A stretch of 64,000 nucleotides of DNA from an uncultured Dehalococcoidia bacterium (GCA_958295685.1 OY282365.1:744001-808000); one strand, 5' to 3'; shown: positions 25,902 through 35,085, counted from the first letter of the stretch. Numbers and translations: made by a program. The notes: a model not told the origin generated them from the sequence alone.

Positions 25902-26012
25902 GCTGCCCCGCCTCCTTCTATTGCCCGCTGCCGTCCACGTGAACGGCACGGAACGCGCAGTCCTCTGCCCTCGTATGGGCGCCGCTGCGGGACTGCTACT
26001 GTCCATATAAAC

Positions 26013-26039
26013 GGTATAGAGCGCAGGGGCACGTGTCAA
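26013..26039 (-). promoter_or_regulatory. Putative promoter of the pspA operon
   Basis: Minus strand TTGACA (26034-26039) with TATACC (26013-26018) at a short 15-nt spacing, or TACCGT at 17. The leader would be about 100 nt. Confidence 0.45.
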
Positions 26040-26135
26040 GAAGAACGCGCCGGCCTGAATCCACCGACAGAACCGCCCGCCGATGATCGGACACGCCGGC
26101 ATAACCGCTGTGATACGATCATCCCCCAGTACAAG

Positions 26136-27785
26136 ATGACCTCCACCGACAGTTCGAATTCCCCGCCGCGTCGCCTGGCCCAGCTGGGAAGCGACAAGCT
26201 CCTGCTCCTCCTCGTCGGCCTTGCGCTGCTGGGCGGACTCCTCATCCTGCTCCGCGAGGTCAACTACGGGGCCGTCGTAAGCTGGGACTCGGTAATCTAC
26301 ATGTCGACGGCGGAAAACACAGCCGCGGGTAGATGGTTCATCCGCTTCCCTGGACTGCCGCTGATCAACTGGCCGCCCATGTACCCCCTCCTGATGGCGC
26401 CCATCGTCCTACTAGGATTCGACGTGCACGGCAGCGCCGGATTCGTGAACGCAGCGGCATTCACACTAACGGTTCTCTTTTCGGCGCTGTGGCTGAGGCG
26501 GCATCTCGACTCGCGTCTGCTCGTCGTATGGGGAACTCTGGCCGTCATGGTGTCAATCCCTCTGACGAACCTCGCGGCCAGAGCGTTGAGTGAACCCCCA
26601 TTCGTCCTGTTTGCGCTGCTGGCGCTCATTCAGACAGAGAAGTTCCTGTCCGGCGGCCGTCGTTCGTCCCTGACCTGGGCCGCAGTCTTCACCGCTCTGG
26701 CGTGCCTCACCCGTTACATGGGCGGCGCGGTACTCGTTGCAGTCGTGCTCTTGCTGCTGTTCCAGAGAAACGCGGCGCCGCGTGAGAAGGCCGTCCGGAT
26801 CGCCGTCTACTCGCTCATCTCCGCCGCTCCGGTCTGCCTGTGGCTGCTGCGCAACGTCCTGATAATCGGCAGACCCACCTCTCTCACAGACTGGGAACCG
26901 ACGACTCCGCTCCTTTCGAACCTGCGCCTTGCATTGGAAACGCTTGTCGCATGGGTGTTCCCGGTAGCGAGAATACCGAATGGACTGGAGGACCTCGCGG
27001 CTCCACTGGCTCTCATAGCCCTGCTGCTGATGGCAGGCGCGGCAGCCCATGTCCTCTTGCGAACCCGCGGCGAGGCCGGCGCGGGGATTGGCCTGGGGCC
27101 GCTCGTGCCGGTTGGGGTCTTCGTCCTAGTCTACACCGTCCTGATTATTGCATCCGGATTCTCTGTGGATATAGGGAGCGGCAACTTCAGCAGATATCTG
27201 TCCCCGATCTATGCGCCTCTCGTCTTTATCGTCGCGCTCACGGCGGACAGACTGTCGAAGCGCGCGCGTCTGGAAACCCTGATCGGCAACGGCGGCTGGC
27301 CTGTAATACGAACTCTTGTGCGAGGGGGGGGGCAGAGCCGAAGTACACTGGGCGCTATTCTGCTCGTCGGTCTCTTCCTCGCGCTGGCATACCCGGTTGC
27401 CGCAAACGTGTCACATGCGCAGCGGCATATCGACCGAGGCCTATCGTACGAGTCCGAGAAATGGGTCGATTCCGAGCTTATGCAGTCCTTGAAGGCGCAA
27501 CTGGACCTCGACCCGGGCGCAGTCTTCTATACGAATCACCAGCCGGCAGTATGGCTTCATCACCGCGTCACCGTCAATGGACTCGAGCGCCAATCGCAGA
27601 TGGACGACCTGAAACAGGCTGCCTCGGCCAATGAAGACGACATATACATCGCCTACTTCTACGAAGATTACGGCCGGCCAAGCCTCATGCCGCAAATCGA
27701 GTCCCTGGACGTCGAATCCGCGCTGGAGGTCGAGGACGGCATCATGTACCGCTGCTGTGGGACTGGGCCGGAGACGGACAAATGA
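26136..27785 (+). CDS. Polytopic membrane glycosyltransferase-like protein, tandem copy 1
   Basis: 549 residues with ten or more membrane helices. The first extracytoplasmic loop carries SWDSVIYMSTAENTAAGRW, whose Asp sits where GT-C transferases (ArnT/PMT, GT39-like) have the catalytic acid; NWPPMYPLL and the LTRYMGGAVL segment also fit. The soluble C-terminal 110 residues hold GAVFYTNHQPAVWL and a CC pair near the end. Probably transfers a sugar from a lipid-linked donor; the acceptor is unknown. The next gene is about 90% identical. TGATACGAT (26111-26119) is a possible extended -10. A run of nine G lies at 27324-27332. Confidence 0.75.
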   Translation: MTSTDSSNSPPRRLAQLGSDKLLLLLVGLALLGGLLILLREVNYGAVVSWDSVIYMSTAENTAAGRWFIRFPGLPLINWPPMYPLLMAPIVLLGFDVHGSAGFVNAAAFTLTVLFSALWLRRHLDSRLLVVWGTLAVMVSIPLTNLAARALSEPPFVLFALLALIQTEKFLSGGRRSSLTWAAVFTALACLTRYMGGAVLVAVVLLLLFQRNAAPREKAVRIAVYSLISAAPVCLWLLRNVLIIGRPTSLTDWEPTTPLLSNLRLALETLVAWVFPVARIPNGLEDLAAPLALIALLLMAGAAAHVLLRTRGEAGAGIGLGPLVPVGVFVLVYTVLIIASGFSVDIGSGNFSRYLSPIYAPLVFIVALTADRLSKRARLETLIGNGGWPVIRTLVRGGGQSRSTLGAILLVGLFLALAYPVAANVSHAQRHIDRGLSYESEKWVDSELMQSLKAQLDLDPGAVFYTNHQPAVWLHHRVTVNGLERQSQMDDLKQAASANEDDIYIAYFYEDYGRPSLMPQIESLDVESALEVEDGIMYRCCGTGPETDK

Positions 27786-27863
27786 GAATGACCTCATCCC
27801 CCAGTACAAGATGACCTCCACTGAAAGCCAAAGCTGGACGCAAACGTGCCGGGGCGGTCCTCG

Positions 27864-29504
27864 ATGAACCATTTCAAGTCCCCGCCGCGTCCCCTGGCCC
27901 GGCTGGGAAACGACAAGTTCCTGCTCCTCCTCGTCGGCCTTGCGCTGCTGGGCGGGCTGCTCATCCTGCTCCGCGAGATCAACTACGGGGCCGTCGTAAG
28001 CTGGGACTCGGTAACCTACATGTCGACGGCGGAAAACACAGCCGCGGGAAGATGGTTCATCACCTTCTACTACGGAAAACCGCTGATCAACTGGCCGCCC
28101 ATGTATCCCCTCCTGATGGCGCCCATCGTCCTACTAGGGTTCGACGTGCACGGCAGCGCCGGATTCGTGAACGCCGCGGCATTCACACTGACGGTTCTCT
28201 TTTCGGCGCTGTGGCTGAGGCGGCATCTCGACTCGCGTCTGATCGTCGTATGGGGAACTCTGGCCGTCATGGTGTCAATCCCTCTGACGAACCTCGCGGC
28301 CAGCGCGTTGAGTGAACCCACGTTTATCCTGTTTGCGCTGCTGGCGCTTATTCAGACAGAGAAGTTCCTGTCCGGCGGCAGCCGTTCGTCCCTGACCTGG
28401 GCCGCAGTCTTCACCGCTCTGGCGTGCCTCACCCGTTACATGGGCGTCGCGGTACTCGCTGCAGTCGTGCTCTTGCTGCTGTTCCAGAGAAACACGGCGC
28501 CGCGTGAGAAGGCCGTCCGGATCGCCGTCTACTCGCTCATCTCCGCCGCTCCGGTCTGCCTGTGGCTGCTGCGCAACGTCCTGATAACCGGCAGACCCAC
28601 CTCCATCGCAGACTGGGAACCGACGACTCCGCTCCTTTCGAACCTGCGCCTTGCATTGGAAACGCTTGTCGCCTGGGTGTTCCCTGTAGCGAGGATGCCG
28701 AACGGAGTGGAAGACCTCGCGGCTCCACTGGTTCTCATAGCCCTGCTGCTAATGGCAGGCGCGGCAGCCCACGTCCTCTTGCGAACCCGCGGCGAGGCCG
28801 CGGGGATTGGGTTGGGGCCGCTCGTGCCGATTGGGGTTTTCGTCCTGGTCTATGCCGTCCTCCTCATTGCGTCCGGATTCTTTGTGGATATAGGGAGCGG
28901 CAACTTCAGCAGATATCTGTCTCCGATCTATGCGCCTCTCGTCTTTATCGTCGCGCTCACGGCGGACAGACTGTCGAAGCGCGCGCGTCTGGAAACCCTG
29001 ATCGGCAGCGGCGGCTGGCCTGCAATACGAACTCTTGTGCGAGGGGGGGGGCAGACCCGAAGTACACTGGGCGTTATTCTGCTCGTCGGTCTCTTCCTCG
29101 CGCTGGCACACCCGATTGACCTAAGCAGGTGGTATGCGCAGCGGCATATCGATCGAGGCCTATCGTACGAGTCCGAGAAATGGGTCGATTCCGAGCTTAT
29201 GCAGTCCTTGAAGACGCAACTGGACCTCGACCCGGGCGCAGTCTTCTATACGAACCAACAGCCGGCAGTATGGCTTTACCACCGCGTCACCGCCAATGGC
29301 CTCACGGACCAATGGCATATGGACGACCTGAAACAGGCTGCTTCGACCAATGAAGACGACATATACATCGCCTACTTCTACGCTAATCACGGGCGGCCAA
29401 GCCTCATGCCGCAAATCGAGTCCCTGGACGTCGAATCCGCGCTGGAGGTCGAGGACGGCATTCTGTACCGCTGCTGTGGGACTGGGCCGGAGACGGACAA
29501 TTGA
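27864..29504 (+). CDS. Polytopic membrane glycosyltransferase-like protein, tandem copy 2
   Basis: About 546 residues from ATG 27864 (MNHFKSPPRP); GTG 27846 is the upstream alternative. Paralogue of the preceding gene over its whole length, with the same WDS loop, helices and CC-containing end. Differences concentrate in the N-terminal dozen residues, a loop at about 70-76 (TFYYGKP in place of RFPGLP), the region before QRHIDRGLSYES, and VTANGLTDQW. Like copy 1 it has a nine-G run (29043-29051). Confidence 0.75.
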   Translation: MNHFKSPPRPLARLGNDKFLLLLVGLALLGGLLILLREINYGAVVSWDSVTYMSTAENTAAGRWFITFYYGKPLINWPPMYPLLMAPIVLLGFDVHGSAGFVNAAAFTLTVLFSALWLRRHLDSRLIVVWGTLAVMVSIPLTNLAASALSEPTFILFALLALIQTEKFLSGGSRSSLTWAAVFTALACLTRYMGVAVLAAVVLLLLFQRNTAPREKAVRIAVYSLISAAPVCLWLLRNVLITGRPTSIADWEPTTPLLSNLRLALETLVAWVFPVARMPNGVEDLAAPLVLIALLLMAGAAAHVLLRTRGEAAGIGLGPLVPIGVFVLVYAVLLIASGFFVDIGSGNFSRYLSPIYAPLVFIVALTADRLSKRARLETLIGSGGWPAIRTLVRGGGQTRSTLGVILLVGLFLALAHPIDLSRWYAQRHIDRGLSYESEKWVDSELMQSLKTQLDLDPGAVFYTNQQPAVWLYHRVTANGLTDQWHMDDLKQAASTNEDDIYIAYFYANHGRPSLMPQIESLDVESALEVEDGILYRCCGTGPETDN

Positions 29505-29543
29505 GAATGACCTCTCCTCCGGCATGAGTTGGACGGAGGAGCC

Positions 29544-30650
29544 ATGATCTACGACGGACACGCATACTGCGCCCAGGACCCGGCGCTGGGCGGCGGCTTC
29601 GACGACCCCGCAGAGTTCCGGCGATTCCTCCAACTGTTCATGGCGACTGCGCGCCAGCAGCCCGTGTGGCGCAAGAGAGACCGCGCCCCAGCCGACTCCC
29701 GCGGCCTCGTCGACCCCGACCGTCCATGGGACTTCGACGCCCTGAAAGACGCCGGGTTCAGATGGGGCTCACACGGCCGCGTCGAGTGGGACGCGGACGG
29801 CGAAACATACGTCAAACAGGCGCTGCCGACCTCGATCCACAACCTGACCTTCACCGCCCAAGACCTGATCGCCGAGATGGACTACGCCGGCGTGGACATG
29901 GCCCTGCTGCACCGAACGCCCTATATGAGCAAGTCGAACGAGTTCATCGCAGACTGCATCCGCCAGTACCCCGACCGCATCCACGGACTCGCCTACGTGC
30001 CGGAGTGGCTGATCGGCTCGGAAACCGAATCATGCATTCGGACGCTCGAACGCGCCATCGAAGAACTCGGACTCCACGGCTACCAGTTCATGCCCCATCA
30101 CATGGCCCTCTACGGCCTCGAACCGCGGTGGGACGGGCCGGACTTCCAGCCATTCTGGGATGCCGCCGCCAGCCTGGACATACCCATGTTCTTCACGCTC
30201 GCCGCGGACGGCTATGATCAGTACCTCGCGGAACTGCGAAAGCTCCGTCGATGGATGGAGAGATACCCCGAAGTCACCGTCGTCCAGACACACGGATTCG
30301 ACTGGCGAATGTTCTCGGACGCCAGGACGCTCCACGTTCCCGACGAAGTATTCGACGCCGCGCCGGTCGATCATCCAAACTACCACGTCCAGCTGCTCTT
30401 CGCGGTCTTCCTGCAGCGGCAGTGGGACTACCCGATGCCGCAGATCCTGCCAACGATGGAGACGATGCACCACCGCCTCGGCCCGGACAGACTGATCTGG
30501 GGAACCGACGTACCCGTATCGCTCCTCTGGTGGACGTACCGCCAGAACATCGACTACATCCGCGGCTACTGCGACTTCATCCCCGCGTCCGACGTGGCCA
30601 GGATACTCGGCGGCAACATGGCCCGAATCATGGGCGTAAAGACGCCCTGA
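29544..30650 (+). CDS. Amidohydrolase family 2 (ACMSD-like) protein
   Basis: 368 residues from ATG 29544, which has GACGGAGGA in front; TTG 29529 is also open. TIM-barrel metal-dependent hydrolase/decarboxylase: the usual HxH at the N-terminus appears as the reduced DGHAYC, then MDYAGVDMALLHRTPYM, QFMPHHMALYG, VVQTHGFDW, and the C-terminal LIWGTDVP with the conserved Asp. Loss of one N-terminal His suggests altered metal binding. Reaction and substrate are unknown. A half copy of the MITE-like element begins at the stop codon. Confidence 0.8.
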   Translation: MIYDGHAYCAQDPALGGGFDDPAEFRRFLQLFMATARQQPVWRKRDRAPADSRGLVDPDRPWDFDALKDAGFRWGSHGRVEWDADGETYVKQALPTSIHNLTFTAQDLIAEMDYAGVDMALLHRTPYMSKSNEFIADCIRQYPDRIHGLAYVPEWLIGSETESCIRTLERAIEELGLHGYQFMPHHMALYGLEPRWDGPDFQPFWDAAASLDIPMFFTLAADGYDQYLAELRKLRRWMERYPEVTVVQTHGFDWRMFSDARTLHVPDEVFDAAPVDHPNYHVQLLFAVFLQRQWDYPMPQILPTMETMHHRLGPDRLIWGTDVPVSLLWWTYRQNIDYIRGYCDFIPASDVARILGGNMARIMGVKTP

Positions 30651-30996
30651 AACTGTTCAGACTCCGTGATGCCCGGAAAGAGGAGTCCTCCCCCCTGGCA
30701 GGGGGTCTGGGTCACCGTCCACTGACCACCGTCTGGTCCCCAATCCTGAAAATCCCCAAATCCTGAGAATCCTGATTCAGACAATCCCCCGCCTCCCATC
30801 CCCAATCCCCACTGACCACTAGCCACTGTCCACTGACCACCGTCCACCGACCACTGACCACTGACCACCGTCTGGTCCCCAATCCTGAAAATCCCCAAAT
30901 CCTGAGAATCCTGATTCAGACAATCCCCCGCCTCCCTCCCCAATCCCCACTGACCACTAGCCACTGACAACTCTCCCCTTAGCCACTAGCCACCGA
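30651..30996. repeat. Mosaic of short repeats, including a 107-bp direct duplication
   Basis: 30649-30712 is an inverted partial copy of the MITE-like element (AACTGTTCAGA ... CCCCCTGGCAGGGGGTCTGG). 30721-30828 is repeated at 30860-30966 with an offset of 139. Both copies contain CCTGAGAATCCTGATTCAGA, found inverted near 42247 and 42349. CCACTGACCA-type heptamers fill the rest. No gene seen. Confidence 0.8.
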
Positions 30997-31245
30997 CAAC
31001 TCTCCCATTGACATTCACCGAACCGCTGTGCTAGAGTATCCCCATGACACAGCCGCCTCTCTTCCCCAAGCCAGCCCGCAGGACTCCTGAAGCGAGTGTC
31101 ACATAAGTGTCGCAAAGTGTCGCACAAGTGTCGCATAAGTGTCGCAAAGGTGTCGCATGAGTGTCGCAAAGTGTCGGCCAAAATCGCACCTCCCAGCTAC
31201 GAAATGCCCTCAAATCCGACACTTTCGGCAAAAATTTCCCGGCGA
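30997..31245 (+). repeat. GTGTCG-array leader element, copy 2
   Basis: Promoter, then ATG 31044 opening a 20-codon ORF (MTQPPLFPKP...) that ends at 31106; an array of about eight GTGTCGCAxAA units (31095-31178); CCCAGCTACGAAATG; and the distal box AAATCCGACACTTTCGGC. CCGACACTTT pairs exactly with AAAGTGTCGG of the last unit. The element reads toward the UbiA-type gene, about 400 nt on. The rest of the gap to 31434 shows no separate gene. Confidence 0.75.
31008..31037 (+). promoter_or_regulatory. Promoter inside leader element copy 2
   Basis: TTGACA (31008-31013), 18-nt spacer ending CCGAACCGCTGTGC, TAGAGT (31032-31037). Confidence 0.7.
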
Positions 31246-31434
31246 TGGGGATCGGCGCGCCGCCCCGTCGGGCTCCCGGCGCTCCCAGACCCCGTTGACG
31301 GCCGCAGTTGGACGCGCCTATTATCGGAGCCATCCGGAACCCGTTGGCCCCGACGCCTTGACAAGCCGGAGGGTTGGCCCACAATGCTCTCACTAACGCT
31401 TAACCCGCAGGGGGCGTCCCAAGTGTCCACAGTC

Positions 31435-32343
31435 ATGGCGGCGTTCGGGTCGCTGCTGGCGGCCGCGCGCCCGAAGCAGTGGATCAAGAACCTCCTGCTA
31501 TACCTCGCGGTCTTCTTCACGGCCAACGAGGTTTGGTACCCGGGAGACCTCGGGGAAACGGCATCGGTGGTCGGCAAAGCCACGCTCGCGGTGCTCATCT
31601 TCTCAATGCTGTCGGGCGCCATGTACATCCTGAACGACGTCGTGGACGCGGAGCGGGACAGGCGCCACCCAAAGAAAAGGCTGCGCCCAATAGCGTCCGG
31701 GCGGCTGTCGATCCCGACCGCCAGGTACGCCGCCGCCCTGCTGACGGCCGTGGGGCTGGCCGGGGCGTTCGCGCTGGGGCAGCCGTTCGGATGGATATCG
31801 GCGGTCTACGTGCTCATGATGCTGGCCTACAGCCTGGCTCTCAAGCAGATTGTGATGATAGACGTTGCGGTCATCAGCGCGGGCTTCGTCCTACGAGCGG
31901 CCGCAGGCGCCGCCGCCATCGACGCGCCCATATCCAACTGGCTCTACCTCTGCGCCGGACTCGGCGCGCTGTTCATAGCGCTGTGCAAGCGCAGAGGCGA
32001 AATCGAGACCGCCGGCGCAGGCGCTCCTGACCAGCGGAGCACGCTGGCGATGTATACCCCCGCGCTGCTGGACAGGCTGATCATTGGGGCCGCCATGGCC
32101 GCGGCCGCGGCCTATGCCCTCTACACGCTCACCGCCCCGAACCTGCCCAGCAACAACGCAATGCTGCTCACCGTGCCCCTCGTTCTCATCGGGCTGGGCC
32201 GGTACGCCTACCTGGTGAAGGTGAGGCGCATGGGAGAGTCGCCGGAGGACATGCTGACCTCGGACGTGCCGCTCGCGGCCTCCGTGTTCGCCTGGCTCGC
32301 CATGACCGCGGCGATTCTCATCGCCCTACGGGGCCAGACGTAG
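31435..32343 (+). CDS. UbiA-family prenyltransferase, decaprenyl-phosphate phosphoribosyltransferase-like
   Basis: 302 residues from ATG 31435 (MAAFGSLLAAARPKQWIKN). GTG 31423 and ATG 31384 are in frame, and the frame stays open into the leader element, which is probably fortuitous. Eight or nine helices. The first Asp-rich motif NDVVDAERDRRHPKKRLRP, followed by IASG, matches the branch that attaches phosphoribose to polyprenyl phosphate, the first step toward decaprenyl-phosphoarabinose; the second motif is weaker. A polyprenyl-sugar donor would suit the GT-C enzymes nearby (inference). The stop abuts the next ATG (TAGATG). Confidence 0.82.
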   Translation: MAAFGSLLAAARPKQWIKNLLLYLAVFFTANEVWYPGDLGETASVVGKATLAVLIFSMLSGAMYILNDVVDAERDRRHPKKRLRPIASGRLSIPTARYAAALLTAVGLAGAFALGQPFGWISAVYVLMMLAYSLALKQIVMIDVAVISAGFVLRAAAGAAAIDAPISNWLYLCAGLGALFIALCKRRGEIETAGAGAPDQRSTLAMYTPALLDRLIIGAAMAAAAAYALYTLTAPNLPSNNAMLLTVPLVLIGLGRYAYLVKVRRMGESPEDMLTSDVPLAASVFAWLAMTAAILIALRGQT

Positions 32344-34383
32344 ATGGTCCCGCCGGGCGGGCCTTTCGGAGCCCCTGTGTGGACGGCAGTCTACGCCGTC
32401 TCCGCGGCCGTATTCTGCATATCGGGGCTGCTCCTGTACCTCAGGGTCTTCCGTCCTGTGCTCCTGGGCAGAGAGGCGGGGCGCCTCGACCAACCGGTGC
32501 GGCGGCTGCTGGGAGCCCTGCCCCTGACGTTCGGACAGGGAAAGGTCCTGCAGAGCGTGAACCTGCGCCGCGACCGCGCCGGACTGGGCCACTTCGTGAT
32601 CTTCTGGGGCTTCCTCTCTTTCGTGGTCAGCTACGTCCTGTTCATATTCGGCGACGCCTTCTCGGAAAGCTTCTCGGCCTCGCTGCTGACGGAGCGAGGC
32701 GTCGAGATATTCACCGCATACCTCGACTTCCTGGCGCTCGGCTTCCTGGTCGTCCTCGGCTGGGCAGCCGCGCGGCGGTGGGCGGCCAGACCCCCGAGGC
32801 TGCGGTTCGACCTGACTCAAAAGCGGGAGTCGGCAGTCATACTGCTGCTGATCGCGCTCCTAATGGCGCTCACACTGCTGACCGAAGCCTTCTACACGGC
32901 GTCCGGCGGCGGCGGGCCTCACGCCCAGGCGCCGGTCGGCTCGTTCATCGGAAAGCTCCTGGAAGGGCTGGGAATGGACGGAGAGACGGCCGCCTACCTC
33001 CACGCCGTCTCGTGGTGGGCGCACCTGCTGGTAATACTGGGCTTCTCCGTGTACATACCACTGTCGAAACACGTGCACGTCGTCGCCTCGCCCCTGAACC
33101 TGCTGATGCGCTCCCTGGAGCCGCGCGGCGCGCTCGGGACGCCCCTCGACCTCGAGACGGCCGAGAGCTTCGGCGCAGCCAAGGCATCCGAGTTCACCCA
33201 AAAGGAGCTGCTGGACGGATTCGCGTGCGCGGTGTGCGGCCGCTGCACCGATAGCTGTCCGGCGAACCTGACGGAGAAGACCCTCTCTCCCATGCACGTC
33301 GTCGAGAACCTCAAGGAGCACACCCTCGAATCGGAGGCGGAGGCGAGGCCCCTGATCGGCGGGCTGGTGCTGGAAGAGTCGCTGTGGGACTGCCTGACGT
33401 GCGGCGCGTGCGTGCAGGAGTGTCCCGTAGGCGTGGAGCACGTCGATACCATCGTCGACATGCGAAGGCACCTCGTGATGGAGAAGGCGGAGATGCCGGA
33501 CTCCGCCGCCGCCGCTCTGTTGAACCTGGAGCAGCGCGGCCACCCATGGCGCGGCACGACCTACACGCGCACCGACTGGGCCGAGGGAATGGGGATCCCG
33601 ACTCTGGCCGAGAAGCCGGACGCCGACGTGCTGTTCTGGGTCGGCTGCACCGCCGCGCTGGAGCAGCGCAGCCAGAGCGTCGCCAGGGCCATGGCCCTCG
33701 TGCTCAAGCGGGCAGAAGTGAACTTCGCGATCCTCGGCGCCGAGGAAGGCTGCACGGGAGACCCGGCGAGACGGATGGGCAACGAGTATCTCTACCAGAT
33801 GACGGCGCGGCGGAACATCGAGACCCTGGACAGATACGGCGTGAAGAAGATAGTCACGGTCTGCCCCCACTGCTTCAACAACATCCGAAACGAGTACCCT
33901 CATCTGGGCGGCCGGTACGAAGTGATGCACTACAGCGATTTCGTGGCCGGGCTGATACGCGAGGGCAGGATCAGGCCCCTGGTGGAGATCGAGTCCACCG
34001 TCGCGTACCACGACTCGTGCTACCTGGGGCGTCACAACGGTGTCTACGACGCCCCGAGGGAGGTCGCCGGGGCGGTGCCCGGTGTGAAGCTGGTGGAGAT
34101 GGAGCGGCGTCGAGAGCGCGGCTTCTGCTGCGGGGCGGGCGGCGGCCATATGTGGATCGAGGAGAGCCGCGGCCCGCGCGTGAACCACGCCCGCACGGAC
34201 CAGTTCGTCGAGACGGGCGCCGACACCGTCGGGGTGTCCTGCCCGTTCTGTCTCCAGATGTTCGAGGAGGCCATCGGCAGCAAGGGCCTTCAGGGACGGA
34301 AGCGCGCCAAAGACGTGATCGAGATGCTCGCCGAGAGCCTGGGCGAAGACGACGGCGGCCACGCAAAGGGAGGAGAGGGGTAG
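32344..34383 (+). CDS. Membrane Fe-S oxidoreductase, heterodisulfide-reductase-like (NarI-type + 4Fe-4S + CCG domains)
   Basis: 679 residues. Residues 10-250 hold about five helices of a nitrate-reductase-gamma-like cytochrome domain, with His in GLGHFVIFWGF and WWAHLLVILGF as haem-ligand candidates. Two 4Fe-4S motifs follow: CAVCGRCTDSCP (Cys 295, 298, 301, 305) and CLTCGACVQECP (350, 353, 356, 360). The C-terminal half has two CCG/HdrB-type repeats, ending in HDSCYLGRHNGVYDAPRE and CCGAGGGHMW. Such proteins link quinol to a cytosolic or thiol acceptor; the partner here is unknown. It starts immediately after the UbiA stop. Confidence 0.9.
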   Translation: MVPPGGPFGAPVWTAVYAVSAAVFCISGLLLYLRVFRPVLLGREAGRLDQPVRRLLGALPLTFGQGKVLQSVNLRRDRAGLGHFVIFWGFLSFVVSYVLFIFGDAFSESFSASLLTERGVEIFTAYLDFLALGFLVVLGWAAARRWAARPPRLRFDLTQKRESAVILLLIALLMALTLLTEAFYTASGGGGPHAQAPVGSFIGKLLEGLGMDGETAAYLHAVSWWAHLLVILGFSVYIPLSKHVHVVASPLNLLMRSLEPRGALGTPLDLETAESFGAAKASEFTQKELLDGFACAVCGRCTDSCPANLTEKTLSPMHVVENLKEHTLESEAEARPLIGGLVLEESLWDCLTCGACVQECPVGVEHVDTIVDMRRHLVMEKAEMPDSAAAALLNLEQRGHPWRGTTYTRTDWAEGMGIPTLAEKPDADVLFWVGCTAALEQRSQSVARAMALVLKRAEVNFAILGAEEGCTGDPARRMGNEYLYQMTARRNIETLDRYGVKKIVTVCPHCFNNIRNEYPHLGGRYEVMHYSDFVAGLIREGRIRPLVEIESTVAYHDSCYLGRHNGVYDAPREVAGAVPGVKLVEMERRRERGFCCGAGGGHMWIEESRGPRVNHARTDQFVETGADTVGVSCPFCLQMFEEAIGSKGLQGRKRAKDVIEMLAESLGEDDGGHAKGGEG

Positions 34384-34430
34384 CTTTTCGCTCTAGCCGG
34401 GCCTCTGCCAGGAGATATGACCACCCACTG

Positions 34431-34934
34431 TCAGCCCCTCGGGTGGCCTCGTCTGCCTTTGATCATCTCCAGACCGTGGGGCAGCGCCGGAATGACCGCC
34501 TCCAGGCACTCCCGCACACCTTTGGGACTTCCGGGCAGGTTGACGATGAGGCAGCCGGACCGCACCCCCGCCACCGAGCGGCTCAGCATTGATAGAGGCG
34601 TCTTACCGAGCGTCCCGATCCGCATCGCCTCGGCGATTCCCGGCGCCTCGACGTCGAGCACGGCGCGGGTGGCCTCCGGCGTCACGTCCCGGGGCCCCAG
34701 GCCCGTTCCTCCCGTCGTAAGAATCAGATCGACCTCTCCCAAGTCGGACCACTCGGCGAGTCTGTCTCTGATCGAACACTGCTCGTCGGGCACGAGGTCA
34801 CGCACCCTCAGCGTGAACCCCTGCCCTGCCATGATCTCGGCTATGGCGTCGCCGCTCGTGTCCTGCCGCTCGCCCCTGTGCCCAGCGTCGCTCACGGTCA
34901 GAATCGCGAATGAGAAGTCGTGGGTATCGTTCAA
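34431..34934 (-). CDS. moaB: Molybdenum-cofactor biosynthesis protein of the MoaB/MogA family
   Basis: 167 residues: ILTVSDAGHRGERQDTSG at the N-terminus, GGTGLGPRDVTPEA (75-88) and LIVNLPGSPKGVRE, the molybdopterin-binding fold. Adenylates molybdopterin before metal insertion, if MogA-like. TTG is the apparent start. It converges on the Fe-S gene and is divergent from rsmH. No other moa/moe gene is in the window. Confidence 0.88.
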   Translation of the reverse strand: MNDTHDFSFAILTVSDAGHRGERQDTSGDAIAEIMAGQGFTLRVRDLVPDEQCSIRDRLAEWSDLGEVDLILTTGGTGLGPRDVTPEATRAVLDVEAPGIAEAMRIGTLGKTPLSMLSRSVAGVRSGCLIVNLPGSPKGVRECLEAVIPALPHGLEMIKGRRGHPRG

Positions 34935-35085
34935 TTGATTGTCAGGAAAAGTCCCAAACTAGTTCAAAAACTCCTTGCGCCCTGCTCCCAAAGCTGGGAC
35001 ACTCGATTATCACAAATCGGTTCCGAGGCACATGGTACCCGCCTATTCTAGCACGGTCCACCAGTGATGGAGAGCGGAGGTGGAC

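Larger units (their letters stand above)
26121..29510 (+). repeat. Tandem duplication of a 1.67-kb unit containing the glycosyltransferase gene
   Basis: CATCCCCCAGTACAAGATGA starts both units (about 26121 and 27793) and GACAAxTGAGAATGACCTC ends both. Long blocks between them are identical at DNA level, with interspersed divergence, as after partial gene conversion. Confidence 0.88.

Noticed and set aside
31096..31434. In-frame upstream extension of the UbiA-type gene through leader element copy 2
   Set aside because: The family alignment starts at about 31435; the extension translates array units, and the distal-box frame is not the same in all copies.
32860..34362. 500-codon open frame antisense to the Fe-S membrane protein
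   Set aside because: Shadow of a gene with clear cluster motifs; no domain of its own.
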